From contig NZ_CP133111.1 in assembly GCF_033001325.1 (NCBI RefSeq), positions 5,751,001-5,815,000 of the forward strand: a stretch of 64,000 nucleotides of DNA. The letters are read 5' to 3'. Below the pieces are notes generated by a model, which was given only the letters and a program-made list of their open reading frames with translations, had not been told where the DNA came from and did no database searches. Positions 19,024 to 28,633 of this stretch are shown here, one piece after another. Both the position numbers and the translations under genes were made by a program. The stretch is from Rhodopseudomonas sp. BAL398 (GTDB lineage: Bacteria > Pseudomonadota > Alphaproteobacteria > Rhizobiales > Xanthobacteraceae). Every line of letters starts with the position of its first letter. Positions within the stretch are counted from its first letter, which is position 1.

Positions 19024-20154
19024 TCAGCCGGCCGACTTGCCATTCGATGTGCCGTTCGATGTGCCGTTGCCCGGCGGGCTGTCGTCCTTGCGCCGCGCCA
19101 GATTCCGGACCGCAGTGACCCCCGCATGGGCGGCGATCGCCCCGCCGACCACCACGGCGGCGGTCTGGCCGATCTTGTCGGCATTGGCCTCGATGCCGAA
19201 TTGCTTGATCGTGGTGAGCCGATCGTAAAAGCTGCCATTGTCCCAGAAGCCGTCTTCCGAGCAGCCGATGCAGCCATGGCCGGATTGGATCGGGAACGAG
19301 ACGCCGTCGTTCCAGCGCACCGTCGAACAGGCGTTGTAGGTGGTCGGGCCCTTGCAGCCCATTTTGTACAGGCAATAGCCCTTGCGCGCGGCGTCGTCGT
19401 CCCATTCCTCGACGAATTGCCCGGCGTCGAAATGCGGCCGGCGATAGCATTTGTCGTGGATGCGCTGCGAGTAGAACATTTTCGGTCGGCCCTGCCGGTC
19501 GAGTTCCGGCAGCTTTCCGAAGGTGGTGATGTAGCTGACCACGCCGGTCATCACTTCGGCGATCGGCGGACAGCCCGGCACCTTGATGATCGGCTTGTTG
19601 CTGATCACCTTGTCGATCGGCACCGCATGGGTCGGGTTCGGCTTCGCCGCCTGGACGCAGCCCCACGAGGCGCAGGCGCCCCAGGCGATCACCGCCATCG
19701 AATCGTCGGCCATCAGCTTCAGCTTCTCGACGAAGGGTTTGCCGCCGTCGATACAGAACATGCCGCCTTCATTGAGCGGCGGATTGCCCTCGACGGCGAG
19801 AATGTACTGGCCTTTGTACTTCGCCCGGGTTTCCTCGAGGATCGCCTCGGCCTGATGGCCGGCCGCCGCCATGATGGTGTCGTCATAGTCCAAGGAGATC
19901 ATCGACAGCACGGCGTCCTTGGCCAGCGGATGCGCCGAGCGCAGAAAGCTCTCCGAACAGCAGGTGCATTCGAGGCCATGCATCCAGATCACCGGCACGC
20001 GCGGCTTGGTTTCCAGCGCATTGGCGATCCGGCTGGCGCCGAGCGTGCCAAGGCCGAGGCTGGTCGCGGTCAGGCTGCAGAATTTGTGAAAGCTGCGACG
20101 CGTGATGCCCTGGCGGCGTATCACGTCGTAAAAAGTCTCTGTGCCAGCGCCCAT
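19024..20154 (-). CDS. hupS: Uptake [NiFe]-hydrogenase small subunit, six-Cys (O2-tolerant) type
   Basis: The 376-residue precursor has a Tat signal (TRRSFHKF, then the hydrophobic stretch to ANA) and a C-terminal anchor helix at about 325-345. The proximal-cluster cysteines are Cys63, 65, 66, 161, 166 and 195. Their spacing is the same as that of the six cysteines that hold the [4Fe-3S] cluster in the oxygen-tolerant Ralstonia membrane-bound enzyme (17, 19, 20, 115, 120, 149). The distal and medial cluster motifs [15 protein letters not shown] and [11 protein letters not shown] are present. The C-terminus ends in a short NGTS repeat. A sigma54 promoter lies upstream. Confidence 0.96.
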   Translation of the reverse strand: MGAGTETFYDVIRRQGITRRSFHKFCSLTATSLGLGTLGASRIANALETKPRVPVIWMHGLECTCCSESFLRSAHPLAKDAVLSMISLDYDDTIMAAAGHQAEAILEETRAKYKGQYILAVEGNPPLNEGGMFCIDGGKPFVEKLKLMADDSMAVIAWGACASWGCVQAAKPNPTHAVPIDKVISNKPIIKVPGCPPIAEVMTGVVSYITTFGKLPELDRQGRPKMFYSQRIHDKCYRRPHFDAGQFVEEWDDDAARKGYCLYKMGCKGPTTYNACSTVRWNDGVSFPIQSGHGCIGCSEDGFWDNGSFYDRLTTIKQFGIEANADKIGQTAAVVVGGAIAAHAGVTAVRNLARRKDDSPPGNGTSNGTSNGKSAG

Positions 20155-20219
20155 GGCCCCTCTCTGACTGTTTCCTCAATTCGCCCCGATATGGCCGAGG
20201 TCGATAGCAGAAAGGTATC

Positions 20220-20236
20220 AGCAAGAAGCAGGCCAA
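20220..20236 (-). promoter_or_regulatory. Sigma54 (-24/-12) promoter of hupS
   Basis: The minus strand reads TTGGCCTGCTTCTTGCT, with TTGGC, TTGCT and exactly ten bases between GG and GC, as in the RpoN consensus. The start site would be near 20209, about 55 bases before the hupS ATG. On the coding strand GGATAA and GGATAG occur 20 bases apart at 20342-20367, a plausible upstream activator region for HupR. Confidence 0.75.
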
Positions 20237-20398
20237 CCCTTCGGAGGCCACAATGAGCCGCGAAACAGCTGGATTTCGTCGCGTGGAGATCAATTAGGAC
20301 GCGGTGCAACGCAGCATCGCCCTGCCGGGGCCGAAAGGAAGTTATCCTGGGTGGTAAGCAGCTATCCGGCCGCGGTGCTGCGAGGCGCGCGCCTTGGT

Positions 20399-21835
20399 TT
20401 AGTGAGCGGTGCAGACCATGCAGGGATCGAACGATCGCACCACATGTTGCACGGCGACAGACTCCGCGCCCGCACTGCCAACCGCGGTGCCGACCAAGGC
20501 TTGCTCCAGCGGGCCGGGCTGGCCGTCGGCATCGCGCGGCGAGAAATTCCAGGTGGTCGGCGCGATGATCTGGTAGCGGGCGATCTTGCCGTGGCGAAGC
20601 TCGATCCAATGGCCGAGACTGCCGCGCGCGGCTTCGACCATCCCGGCGCCGCGGCCCTCGTCGGGTGGCGCGACGTCGGCGCAGAACGGCTCGTTGAGCC
20701 GCAGCGCACGCACCCATGTCTCCATCGCCAGCGCCAGATGGGCGGTCTCGAGCAAGCGGGCGATGACGCGGTTGCGGACATTGCTGCCGGACTGGCTCAC
20801 CAATGCGCGCAGCAGGGCATTGCCATTGACGGCCTGCCGCGCCAGCGCGCCGACTTCGACCGGGCGGCCGCCCAGCCGCGGCGCCTTGGCCCAGCTATAG
20901 GCGCCTGGTTTGTCGGCATCGGGAATCGTCGTGCTCAGCGCCGGATCGGTGGCGCCGTCGCGCATCCATGCGTGCGATACGTCCTCGGCGATCTCGGCCG
21001 TGGCAAGCGCCGCGCCGCCCGCTTGATCGAATATGCCGCGTTCGAACAGCGCGCCGTGCTCGCCATGATAGGCGCCAAAGCTCATCAAGGTGCCTGGACC
21101 CTTGCCGAGCCGATCGAGTTGCAGCGCGTCGGCGATCGCGAGGAAGCGGCCGAGATCGCCCGCGCGGCCGTCGCGCCAGCGATCGAAGGCGGCGATCGTG
21201 TCGAGCGCAAGCACCGCCTCGAGCCGGTCGCCGAACACGGAGGTCTCCAGAAACGACCGAAAGCCGCCGACGATCGATAAGAGCCGGATCCGCTCGCCGA
21301 GGTCGATCGCCCGCGTGGTGCCGCCGGGTTGAAACGCCAGGCTGTGCGGCCATTTTCCGGCGATAATGCCCATGATCTCCAACAGCCGCGCGCGGGCCGG
21401 CAGCGCGTCGCGGCTGGCGCTGCCGGTGGTGGCGGCGAAGCGTGCGGCGGTCGCCTGGTGCCAGGGCGCAGCGGCGTAAGCGTCGCGCGCGAAATCCGGC
21501 ATGAAGAAAATGTAGAAATGCGTCAGATGATCGGCGGCATTTTCGGCCGCATGCGCGATATTGGCCGTCAGCACGCCGTTCGGCGCGGGCGCGATCCCGA
21601 GCGCACCGCGCAACGCCGCGACCGCGGCGATTGATTGCGACACCGAACAGATGCCGCAGATCCGCGGCGCCAGCGCCAGCGCGTCGAGCGCCGGGCGGCC
21701 ATCGAGGATCTGCTCGAAGCCGCGATACAGCGGCACGGAAACTTCGGCCGTAGCGACCACGCCATCGGCGATCTCCAATCTGACTTCGAGATCGCCCTCC
21801 ACCCGGTTGAACGGGCCGATGATGAGGCGCGTCAT
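20399..21835 (-). CDS. hupV: Regulatory H2-sensing hydrogenase large subunit HupV
   Basis: HupV is the large subunit of the cytoplasmic sensor hydrogenase. It has both active-site pairs (APRICGICSVSQSIAA and FDPCMVCTAH) and ends exactly at the final His, so it needs no endopeptidase; this is the hallmark of HupV/HoxC. The 478-residue frame is intact. I recall that the laboratory strain R. palustris CGA009 has a frameshift in hupV; none is present here. The ATG at 21835 overlaps the hupU stop. The frame upstream to 22135 lies inside hupU. Confidence 0.95.
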   Translation of the reverse strand: MTRLIIGPFNRVEGDLEVRLEIADGVVATAEVSVPLYRGFEQILDGRPALDALALAPRICGICSVSQSIAAVAALRGALGIAPAPNGVLTANIAHAAENAADHLTHFYIFFMPDFARDAYAAAPWHQATAARFAATTGSASRDALPARARLLEIMGIIAGKWPHSLAFQPGGTTRAIDLGERIRLLSIVGGFRSFLETSVFGDRLEAVLALDTIAAFDRWRDGRAGDLGRFLAIADALQLDRLGKGPGTLMSFGAYHGEHGALFERGIFDQAGGAALATAEIAEDVSHAWMRDGATDPALSTTIPDADKPGAYSWAKAPRLGGRPVEVGALARQAVNGNALLRALVSQSGSNVRNRVIARLLETAHLALAMETWVRALRLNEPFCADVAPPDEGRGAGMVEAARGSLGHWIELRHGKIARYQIIAPTTWNFSPRDADGQPGPLEQALVGTAVGSAGAESVAVQHVVRSFDPCMVCTAH

Positions 21836-22851
21836 GAGGTCTGCTTGCCGCCGCGGCTGGGCGGTACCACGATGTGATCGGAGGTGGCATTCGCCCGCAC
21901 GCGCTTCGGCGTGGCGGATTTCGACAGCGCCGACAGCGCGACGAACCAGGCCTTCGGCATGTCGAGCGGCAGGCCGACCGGAATGCCGGCGAGTTTGCTG
22001 GTGGCGAGAAAATTCCGCGCTGTCTCGAAGCCCGGCGAGGTGCAGGCGATGCAGGCATAGCCGCCTTTGGTGCAGGAGCCGCCGCCGTTCCAGGAGCGCT
22101 GATTGCAATCGCCCACGGCCTGGGTGGCCTTGCAACCCAGATGTTCCATCAAGCAGCCGCGCTCCGACATCGTTTCGGCGCTGGCCTTGAATTCGTAGAA
22201 TTCGTTGCGCGCGCAGCCGTGATGGGCGAGGTGGTTGGCGATGAATTTCGGCCGACCATAGGGGTCGAGCTCACTGGTTGCGAGGTCGCCGCCGGACAGC
22301 GCGATCAGCGTCTCCATGATCCAGCCGGGGTGCGGCGCGCAGCCGGCGATGTTGATCACCGGCGCGCCGCGCCGCGATCGAAACGATTCGCCCAGCGCGC
22401 CGCCCGGCGCGGTGCCGTCGAACTGCAAGCCGGTGGCATCGGTGGGATTGTTGCCAGCGGCCGGAACCCCGCCATAGGCCGCGCAGCTGCCGACCGCCAC
22501 CACATAATCGGCCAGCTCGGCCAATTCGGACACCCAATGATAGATCGACCGGCCGGTGCCGGCGAACATGTTGAAGCGACCGCTGCCCTGCGGGCCGCGT
22601 AGCACCGATCCTTCCAGAATCAGCGCATCGAGGGCAATCGACCCCGCCCGCACCTGGTCGAGGATCGCGACAACTTCGTGGCCGGTGGCTTCGCTCACCG
22701 AGGGGTGCCAGATCAGCCGGATTCCGAAGGATTTGAGCTCTTCGAACCAGCCGGACTGGCCGGATTCAAGCACCGCCATGGTGCAGCCGCCGCAACTGCC
22801 GCCCTGCAACCAAAGCACATTGAACATTGGCGGATGAAGGGCTTGCTGCAT
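21832..22851 (-). CDS. hupU: Regulatory H2-sensing hydrogenase small subunit HupU
   Basis: The 339-residue small subunit lacks a Tat signal, which marks it as the cytoplasmic sensor partner of HupV. Cluster ligands are visible in GGSCGGCTMAVLES, AVGSCAAYGG, IAGCAPHPGW, HHGCARNEFYEF, GCKATQAVGDC and GYACIACTSPGF. The standard CGGC replaces the CTCC of HupS. HupUV passes the H2 signal to HupT. The start is ATG 22851 or ATG 22827; neither has a clear ribosome site. The gene is divergent from nikR. Confidence 0.95.
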   Translation of the reverse strand: MQQALHPPMFNVLWLQGGSCGGCTMAVLESGQSGWFEELKSFGIRLIWHPSVSEATGHEVVAILDQVRAGSIALDALILEGSVLRGPQGSGRFNMFAGTGRSIYHWVSELAELADYVVAVGSCAAYGGVPAAGNNPTDATGLQFDGTAPGGALGESFRSRRGAPVINIAGCAPHPGWIMETLIALSGGDLATSELDPYGRPKFIANHLAHHGCARNEFYEFKASAETMSERGCLMEHLGCKATQAVGDCNQRSWNGGGSCTKGGYACIACTSPGFETARNFLATSKLAGIPVGLPLDMPKAWFVALSALSKSATPKRVRANATSDHIVVPPSRGGKQTS

Positions 22852-23085
22852 TCACACGGCCATCTGTTCCCTGGGATTATTCTTGAGCGATCGAGCGCTT
22901 GCGCCGATCCTAATCGGTTTTCGCCGGCAGCGTAAAGATGCGCCGTGCCGCGCGCCTATCGGGATCATCCCGGAGGTGCTCCGCCTCCGTCAAATGGCTC
23001 GGCCTTCGTCTATTCGCGCCGAAAGCTGTGCTACGATCGTTCGATCACCGGGTCATCGGACCTGCGCGCTCGCGGAGAGGCCATC
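22852..23085. promoter_or_regulatory. Divergent hupU-nikR promoter region
   Basis: This 234-base spacer must hold promoters for both genes. Visible structures are CCGAT-CCTA-ATCGG followed by TTTT near 22914, and CGGAGG/CCTCCG arms near 22971-22990. No -24/-12 box and no clear NikR dyad of the E. coli type was found by eye. Confidence 0.4.
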
Positions 23086-23535
23086 ATGCAACGCATCACC
23101 ATCACCCTCGACGACGATCTGATGGAGGACCTCGACCGGATGATCGCCGAACAAGGCTATCAGAACCGCTCCGAGGCGATCCGGGATTTCACCCGGGCCG
23201 GGATGCAGCAGGCGGCGCAGAAGGCCGGAAAGTCCGGGGACTGCGTGGCCGCACTGGTGTATGTCTACGACCACGCCGCGCGCGATCTGTCGCGCCGCCT
23301 GGTCGAGAATTATCACGGCCACCACAATCTTTCGCTGGCGACGCTGCACGTCCATCTCGACGACGACAATTGCATGGAAATCACCGCGCTCAAGGGTTCC
23401 AACCGGGAGGTTCAGCATCTGGCGGAACACATCATCGCCGAACGCGGCGTGCGCTATGGCCGGCTGGTGATGATCCCCAACGCAGCCGCCAAGCCGCCTG
23501 CCGCGAATCGCAAAATATCCGGGCATTCGCACTGA
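23086..23535 (+). CDS. nikR: Nickel-responsive regulator NikR
   Basis: The 149-residue protein has an N-terminal ribbon-helix-helix domain (MQRITITLDDDLMEDLDRM, NRSEAIRDFTR) and a C-terminal ACT-like metal domain. The high-affinity nickel ligands His77, His88, His90 and Cys96 have the same spacing as His76, His87, His89 and Cys95 of E. coli NikR. GGAGAGG (23073-23079) supports the ATG at 23086. E. coli NikR represses the nikABCDE importer; no such importer is in this window, so control of hydrogenase genes or of a distant nickel transporter is likely. Confidence 0.95.
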   Translation: MQRITITLDDDLMEDLDRMIAEQGYQNRSEAIRDFTRAGMQQAAQKAGKSGDCVAALVYVYDHAARDLSRRLVENYHGHHNLSLATLHVHLDDDNCMEITALKGSNREVQHLAEHIIAERGVRYGRLVMIPNAAAKPPAANRKISGHSH

Positions 23536-23605
23536 CGCCGCATTCCGCGGCCTCCGGTCACGCGGGCCCGCGGGCGACCATGTGGCGGGGCTGCCGACGA
23601 TAGTC

Positions 23606-23659
23606 TTGATCGCAGCTTGAGCTTCTCCCTATAAGATGGCGCTCGCGCGATATCGCGCG
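23606..23659 (+). promoter_or_regulatory. Promoter with 16-bp palindrome before the SbcDC-like pair
   Basis: TTGATC (23606-23611) and TATAAG (23630-23635) with an 18-base spacer form a sigma70-like promoter. CGCGCGATATCGCGCG (23644-23659) is a perfect 16-bp palindrome placed at the predicted start site, a position suited to a repressor. Confidence 0.45.
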
Positions 23660-23713
23660 TGACGCGAATCGATGTCGGGCCGGGTTGCGGCCGCGACGTC
23701 AGCACCGGATCTC

Positions 23714-24940
23714 ATGCGCTTCACATTCATCCACGCCGCCGATCTGCATATCGATAGTCCGCTGGCCGGGCTCGGCCTGAAGGACAAGGCGGTCGCCGCC
23801 CGCTTTGCGCAGGCCGGCCGCCGCGCGGTCGAGGCGCTGATCGAGGAGACCATCGCCAGCAAGGCGGCGTTCCTGATCATCGCCGGCGACATTTTCGACG
23901 GCGACTGGAAGGACGTCACCACCGGACTGTTCTTTGTCCGCGCCATCAGCGCGCTGCATCGCGCCGGGATTCCAGCCTTCATCGTCAAGGGCAATCACGA
24001 CGCCGCCAGCCTGATGTCGCGGGAACTGCCCTATCCGGACACGGTGACGACCTTCGCCTCCGGCAAGGCGGAGACCGTTATGCTCGACGCCTGGCGGGTC
24101 GCGCTGCATGGCCGCAGCTTTCCGCAGCGGCTCACCTCCGAATTCGTCGAGAGCTATCCGGCACGCCGCGACGGCTGGCTGAATATCGGCGTGCTGCACA
24201 CCTCGCTCGACGGAACCCGTGGCCATGAGGGCTATGCGCCGTGCTCGATCGAGGATCTCAAACGCTTCGGCTATGATTATTGGGCGCTCGGTCACGTCCA
24301 CGCCGCCGACATCGTCAGCCGCGATCCGTGGATCGTCTATCCGGGCAATCTGCAGGGCCGCAGCGTGCGCGAGACCGGCGCCAAGGGCGCGATGCGGGTC
24401 ACCGTCGAGGACGGCCGCATCGTCGATGTCACGCCGCTGGCGCTCGACGGCGCGCGCTGGGCGCAGCTGTCGGTCGATGTCGCGGGCCTGGCGTCCGAGG
24501 ACGAGGTGATGACGCGGGTCCAGGACGCGCTGGCGCAGGCTCAGGCGCAAAGCGAGGGCCGGCCGCTGGCGGCACGCGTGACGCTGGTCGGCGCGACGCT
24601 GCGGCACAATCATCTGCTGGCCCGGCGCGAGGCGCTGCAGGACGATGTGCGCGCCAGCGCCTTTCAATTGTCGGCCGATTGCTGGGTCGAACAGCTCAAG
24701 GTCAAGACCAGCCTGCCGCCGCAGCCGCACGCGGCGCTGTCGACGGCCGATGTGCTCGATGTCGATCGTCTGGTCGCGGAGGCTGCTGACGATCCGGACT
24801 TCGCCGCGGCGCTGGCCGAGCTCACCGACGCGATCAAGGCGAAACTGCCGAAAGACCTGCATGACGCGTTCGCGCGATCCGACGCGCTGGCGACGCTGAT
24901 CGACGACGCGCGCGCCACGTTGGCCGGAGATCTGTCGTGA
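23714..24940 (+). CDS. SbcD/YhaO-like metallophosphoesterase (nuclease)
   Basis: The 408-residue protein has the calcineurin-like phosphoesterase motifs in order: HAADLHID (DxH), IIAGDIFDGDW (GD), FIVKGNHDAAS (GNHD), VLHTSLDG and WALGHVHAADI (GHxH). These hold two metal ions for DNA end cleavage in the SbcD/Mre11 family. The C-terminal half would dock onto its ATPase partner, encoded next with a four-base overlap. I chose ATG 23714 rather than 23672 because the conserved fold starts at MRFTFIHAADLH. The pair resembles YhaO/YhaN of Firmicutes more than E. coli SbcDC. Confidence 0.85.
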   Translation: MRFTFIHAADLHIDSPLAGLGLKDKAVAARFAQAGRRAVEALIEETIASKAAFLIIAGDIFDGDWKDVTTGLFFVRAISALHRAGIPAFIVKGNHDAASLMSRELPYPDTVTTFASGKAETVMLDAWRVALHGRSFPQRLTSEFVESYPARRDGWLNIGVLHTSLDGTRGHEGYAPCSIEDLKRFGYDYWALGHVHAADIVSRDPWIVYPGNLQGRSVRETGAKGAMRVTVEDGRIVDVTPLALDGARWAQLSVDVAGLASEDEVMTRVQDALAQAQAQSEGRPLAARVTLVGATLRHNHLLARREALQDDVRASAFQLSADCWVEQLKVKTSLPPQPHAALSTADVLDVDRLVAEAADDPDFAAALAELTDAIKAKLPKDLHDAFARSDALATLIDDARATLAGDLS

Positions 24941-27900
24941 GGATCGAACGGCTGGTGCTCGAGCGCTACGGCGCCTTTGCCGACAGGACGCTGTCATTCG
25001 CCCCCGGCGCCGCGCTGCATGTCGTGCTCGGCGCCAACGAGGCCGGCAAGACCACGGCGCTGTCGGCGATCGGCGACCTGCTGTTCGGCTTCGGCGGCCG
25101 CACCGCCTATGATTTCCGGCACGACAGCAAGATGTTGCGGATCGGCGGCAGCTTTCGTCATTCCGATGGTCGGCTGATCACCGCACGGCGCCGCAAGGGC
25201 AACAAGAATACGCTGATCGACGCCGACGACCAGCCGCTGCCCGACGATCTGCTGGCGCCGCTATTGGCCGGATTGTCGCGCGAGGCGTTCGGCCGCGAAT
25301 GCGGTCTGACCGCGCAGGCGCTGCGCGACGGCGGCCAGGAGCTGCTCAATGCCGGCGGCCGGCTGGCGGAAACGCTGGCGGCGAGTTCGGCCGGCATGGC
25401 GGCGCTGTCGCGGACCAGGCAGCGGCTGCAGGACGAGGCCGACGAGCTGTTCACGCCGCGCAAATCCGCCGGCAAGCCGTTCTATGTCGCGCTCGAACGC
25501 CGCGACGATTCCGACCGGGCGCTGCGCGATGCCATCGTCACCCGCGAGGCGATCGCGCAGGCCGAGGCCGCTGTGCTGCAGGCGCGCGAACAGCTCGCGG
25601 CGCTGAACGCGGCGCATGCCGAGATCGGCGGCGCGCTGGCGCTGTGGCAGCGTACGCTGCGGGTCCGCTCGCATTTGGCGCGGCTCGACGGCATCGGCGC
25701 CGAACTGGCCGCGCTGGCCGATCTGCCGCCGGTCGCCGCTCCCTCGGTGGCGGAATGGCGCGCCGCGCTCGATAGCCACGCCGCGCTGGAGCGCGAGATC
25801 GCCGCGCTCGACGCCGACGCGGCGGCCGACGCCGCGGAGATCGCCGCGATGGCGGTCGACGAGAGGCTGCTGTCGGAAGGCGCCGCCATCGATGCATTGC
25901 GCGAACGGCTCGGCGCGGTGCGCAAGGCGCTCGACGATCTGCCGCGCCGCCGCCAGGCCCGCGAATTGGCGCAGGCGCAGCTCGACGACGCGGCGCATCG
26001 TCTGGGGTTGGCATCCCATGCGGAGCTGCTGGCGCGCCTGCCGAGCGATCCGGCGCTGGCGCAAGCGCGCGAACTGATCGAGCGCAACCGGCGCGCCGCG
26101 CAGGCGATCACCGAGGCCGAGGCGCGACATGCGCGCGCGCGGCAGGAGCGCGACGACTTCATGGCCGAGGACGGCGTGGCCGATGCCGTCGTCGATATCG
26201 AACAGCTGCGGCAGCGTTTCGATGCACTCGGCGATATTCCGGCCCAGGCCGACCGGCTGCGCCGCGACGGCGCGGCCTTGAGCGCCGACAATGCGACGCT
26301 GCAGGCCTCGGTGGCGTCGCTCGATCCGTCGCCGGGCGCGCTCGACCGGTTGCGGGCGATGCCGCTGCCGGATCATGCGGCGATCGCGAAATTCGCCTAC
26401 GCCACCGAACTCAGCGAGGCCGACGCCAAGCGGCTCGCCGAAGCGGCGAGTACCCAGGAAGACGCTATCGTCGCCATCGAGGCCGAATTGGTCGGGCTGT
26501 CGAGTGCCGGCACCGTGCCCAGCCGGGCGGATCTGTCGCGCGCGCGGATCGAACGCGATGGCCGGCTCGACGGCTTGCGCACGGTGCTGGATGGCGACCC
26601 GAGGGCTCGGGCGCTGCAATTCGATGAAGTGGTGCGGTCGTCGCAGGCGATCGATCGCGTCACTGACCTGTTGCTGGCCGATACCGAGCGCGCCACTCGC
26701 CACGATGACGCGCGGCTGCGGCTTGCGGCCTTTCGCGAGGAGCGCGATCGCGTCGCCGCCAAGCTCGCCATCTTGCAGACCAGGATTGCCGAGGTCGAAA
26801 TCGCGTGGCGGCATGCCTGGGCCGCCTCCGGGATGACGCCCCGCTCTGCGCCGGAAATGCTGCGCTGGCGTGAGCGGTTCGACGAAATTCTGGCGCGTCT
26901 CGGCAGGCGCGACGCGCAGCAGGCCGAGATCGACGCGCTGGCGGCGCAGCTGGCGCAGGGCAAAGCCGCCATCCTCGCCTTCCTGGCCAGTACCGGGCGC
27001 GTGCCCGACGACACGCTGCCGCCGGATCTGCTGTATCGCGAGGCCAAGGCCCGGTTCGAGCAATTGCAATCCGCCTGGGCCGAGGCCAAGGCGCGTGACG
27101 TCGCCAAGCAACGCATTGACCGTGATCTGACAGAAGCTCAGGCGGCGCGCGAGCAGGCGCAAGCCGAACTGTCCGCTGCGCGCGACGGCTGGGCCGCGGC
27201 GATGGCCGGCATCGGCCAGCCCGACGCAGCCACGACGGCGCAGGCCGAAGCGGCACTCGCGGTGTGGCAATCGGTGGCGGTGCCGAAGGCGAGCTTCGAG
27301 GGCGAGGGCCATCGGGTCGTGACCATCGAGACCGACCTTGAGGCGTTCGATCGTGATGTCTTCGCGGTGGTCGATCGCGCGGCGCCGCAGTTGAAAACGC
27401 CATCGGCGCAGGACTCGTTGGCGCGGCTGACGCAGACGCTCGCCACCGCCCGCCGTGACAGCGAAACCTGCCGGCGGCTCAGCGACGCCGCGATCAAGCG
27501 CGCGGCGAGCCGCGACGCGCTGCTGGTCCGGCGCGGCGCCGCCGAAGCGGTGCTGAGCGAGGCCTGCCGGATGCTGGGCGTGGCCGGTTTCGCCGAGCTG
27601 GCGAACCCGCTGCAACGTGCCGCCGAGCGGCATCGCCTTGAGACTGATCAGGCCGGGCTGCGGCGCGATCTTTACGAGATCGGCGACGGCCGTGACGAAG
27701 CCGCGTTGCGGCTGGAGCGCGACGACCTCGATCTCGACCTGCTGCCCGGCGACATCGACCGCGAGCGGCAACGGCAGGCGCAGCTGCTGAACGACATCGC
27801 CGCGGCGTCGGCGCTGCAACATCAGGCGCAGGTCGAGCGCGATGCGTTGGTGAAGGGCAAGGACGCCGCGGCCCAAGCCACCGAGCGCGCCGACGCCGCC

Positions 27901-28395
27901 GCCGAATTGCTGTCGATCGCCGAACGCTGGCTGCTGCGCGCGGCGGCGGCGCGGCTTGCCACCCGCGCCATCGAGCGGCATCGCGCGATGGTGCAGGATC
28001 CGCTGATCGCGCGCGCCAGCACGCTGTTTGCGACCGCGACCGACAACGCCTTCGGCGGTCTCGGCGTCGACTATGGCGACGACGATCAGCCGATGCTGGT
28101 GGCTACGCGCGCCGATGGCGACCAGGTGCAGGTTGCCGGGCTCAGCGAAGGCAGCCGCGATCAATTGTTCCTGGCGCTGCGGCTGGCGCTGCTGGAGCGC
28201 CATAGCTCCGAACCGATGCCCTTCATCGGCGACGATCTGCTGACGAGCTTCGACGACAAGCGCACGCTGGCGACGTTGCGGTTGCTGGCCGCCGCCGGGC
28301 AGCAGCGTCAGATGATTCTGCTGACGCATCATCGTCATGTCGTCGACCTGGCGAAGTCGGTGCAGGACCAGGCGATCGATTTGATCGAGCTGTGA
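24937..28395 (+). CDS. SbcC/YhaN-like SMC-type ATPase
   Basis: The 1152-residue protein has Walker A LGANEAGKTTALSA near residue 33, a very long Ala/Glu/Arg-rich coiled-coil middle, the ABC signature GLSEGSRDQLFLALRLAL and Walker B PFIGDDLLTSFDDKR near the C-terminus. This is the Rad50/SbcC layout. A GTG start at 24937 overlaps the stop of the nuclease gene (GTGA). The two proteins would form a DNA-end processing or repair complex. I see no zinc-hook CxxC in the coiled-coil middle, which sets it apart from true SbcC and favours YhaN. Confidence 0.85.
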   Translation: MRIERLVLERYGAFADRTLSFAPGAALHVVLGANEAGKTTALSAIGDLLFGFGGRTAYDFRHDSKMLRIGGSFRHSDGRLITARRRKGNKNTLIDADDQPLPDDLLAPLLAGLSREAFGRECGLTAQALRDGGQELLNAGGRLAETLAASSAGMAALSRTRQRLQDEADELFTPRKSAGKPFYVALERRDDSDRALRDAIVTREAIAQAEAAVLQAREQLAALNAAHAEIGGALALWQRTLRVRSHLARLDGIGAELAALADLPPVAAPSVAEWRAALDSHAALEREIAALDADAAADAAEIAAMAVDERLLSEGAAIDALRERLGAVRKALDDLPRRRQARELAQAQLDDAAHRLGLASHAELLARLPSDPALAQARELIERNRRAAQAITEAEARHARARQERDDFMAEDGVADAVVDIEQLRQRFDALGDIPAQADRLRRDGAALSADNATLQASVASLDPSPGALDRLRAMPLPDHAAIAKFAYATELSEADAKRLAEAASTQEDAIVAIEAELVGLSSAGTVPSRADLSRARIERDGRLDGLRTVLDGDPRARALQFDEVVRSSQAIDRVTDLLLADTERATRHDDARLRLAAFREERDRVAAKLAILQTRIAEVEIAWRHAWAASGMTPRSAPEMLRWRERFDEILARLGRRDAQQAEIDALAAQLAQGKAAILAFLASTGRVPDDTLPPDLLYREAKARFEQLQSAWAEAKARDVAKQRIDRDLTEAQAAREQAQAELSAARDGWAAAMAGIGQPDAATTAQAEAALAVWQSVAVPKASFEGEGHRVVTIETDLEAFDRDVFAVVDRAAPQLKTPSAQDSLARLTQTLATARRDSETCRRLSDAAIKRAASRDALLVRRGAAEAVLSEACRMLGVAGFAELANPLQRAAERHRLETDQAGLRRDLYEIGDGRDEAALRLERDDLDLDLLPGDIDRERQRQAQLLNDIAAASALQHQAQVERDALVKGKDAAAQATERADAAAELLSIAERWLLRAAAARLATRAIERHRAMVQDPLIARASTLFATATDNAFGGLGVDYGDDDQPMLVATRADGDQVQVAGLSEGSRDQLFLALRLALLERHSSEPMPFIGDDLLTSFDDKRTLATLRLLAAAGQQRQMILLTHHRHVVDLAKSVQDQAIDLIEL

Positions 28396-28633
28396 CAGCG
28401 CATTTTGATCCGGCCGTCGCGGCCGCTCAACCGCGGGGCCGTGGCGCGGGGCACCGGCGTGGTCGTGAAATACCGTTGGATGCCGGCTTGCTAATTTGGG
28501 CGGGGGAGTGGAACTTTCAGGGCTCGCGGGAACTTTGTCCAGCATGTGGCGATGTCGTCCCGACTGGCCGGCATCGGATGGTTCTCGCCGCGATGCGCCC
28601 GGCCTCAGCCGCATGCTCGCATGACAAGGAGTT
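28396..28633. other. Intergenic spacer after the SbcC-like gene
   Basis: CGGCCG-TCG-CGGCCG (28411-28425) is a short hairpin without a T-run. Two GGAAC boxes (28510, 28529) resemble the -35 of EcfG-type stress promoters, but I could not find a matching -10. Nothing else stands out. Confidence 0.35.

Noticed and set aside
20237-20398. Rhodobacter-type HupR sites (TTG-N5-CAA) before hupS
   Set aside because: None found by eye in the region.
28510-28550. GGAAC boxes as an EcfG stress promoter for the DUF2254 gene
   Set aside because: No -10 element at the expected distance for either box.
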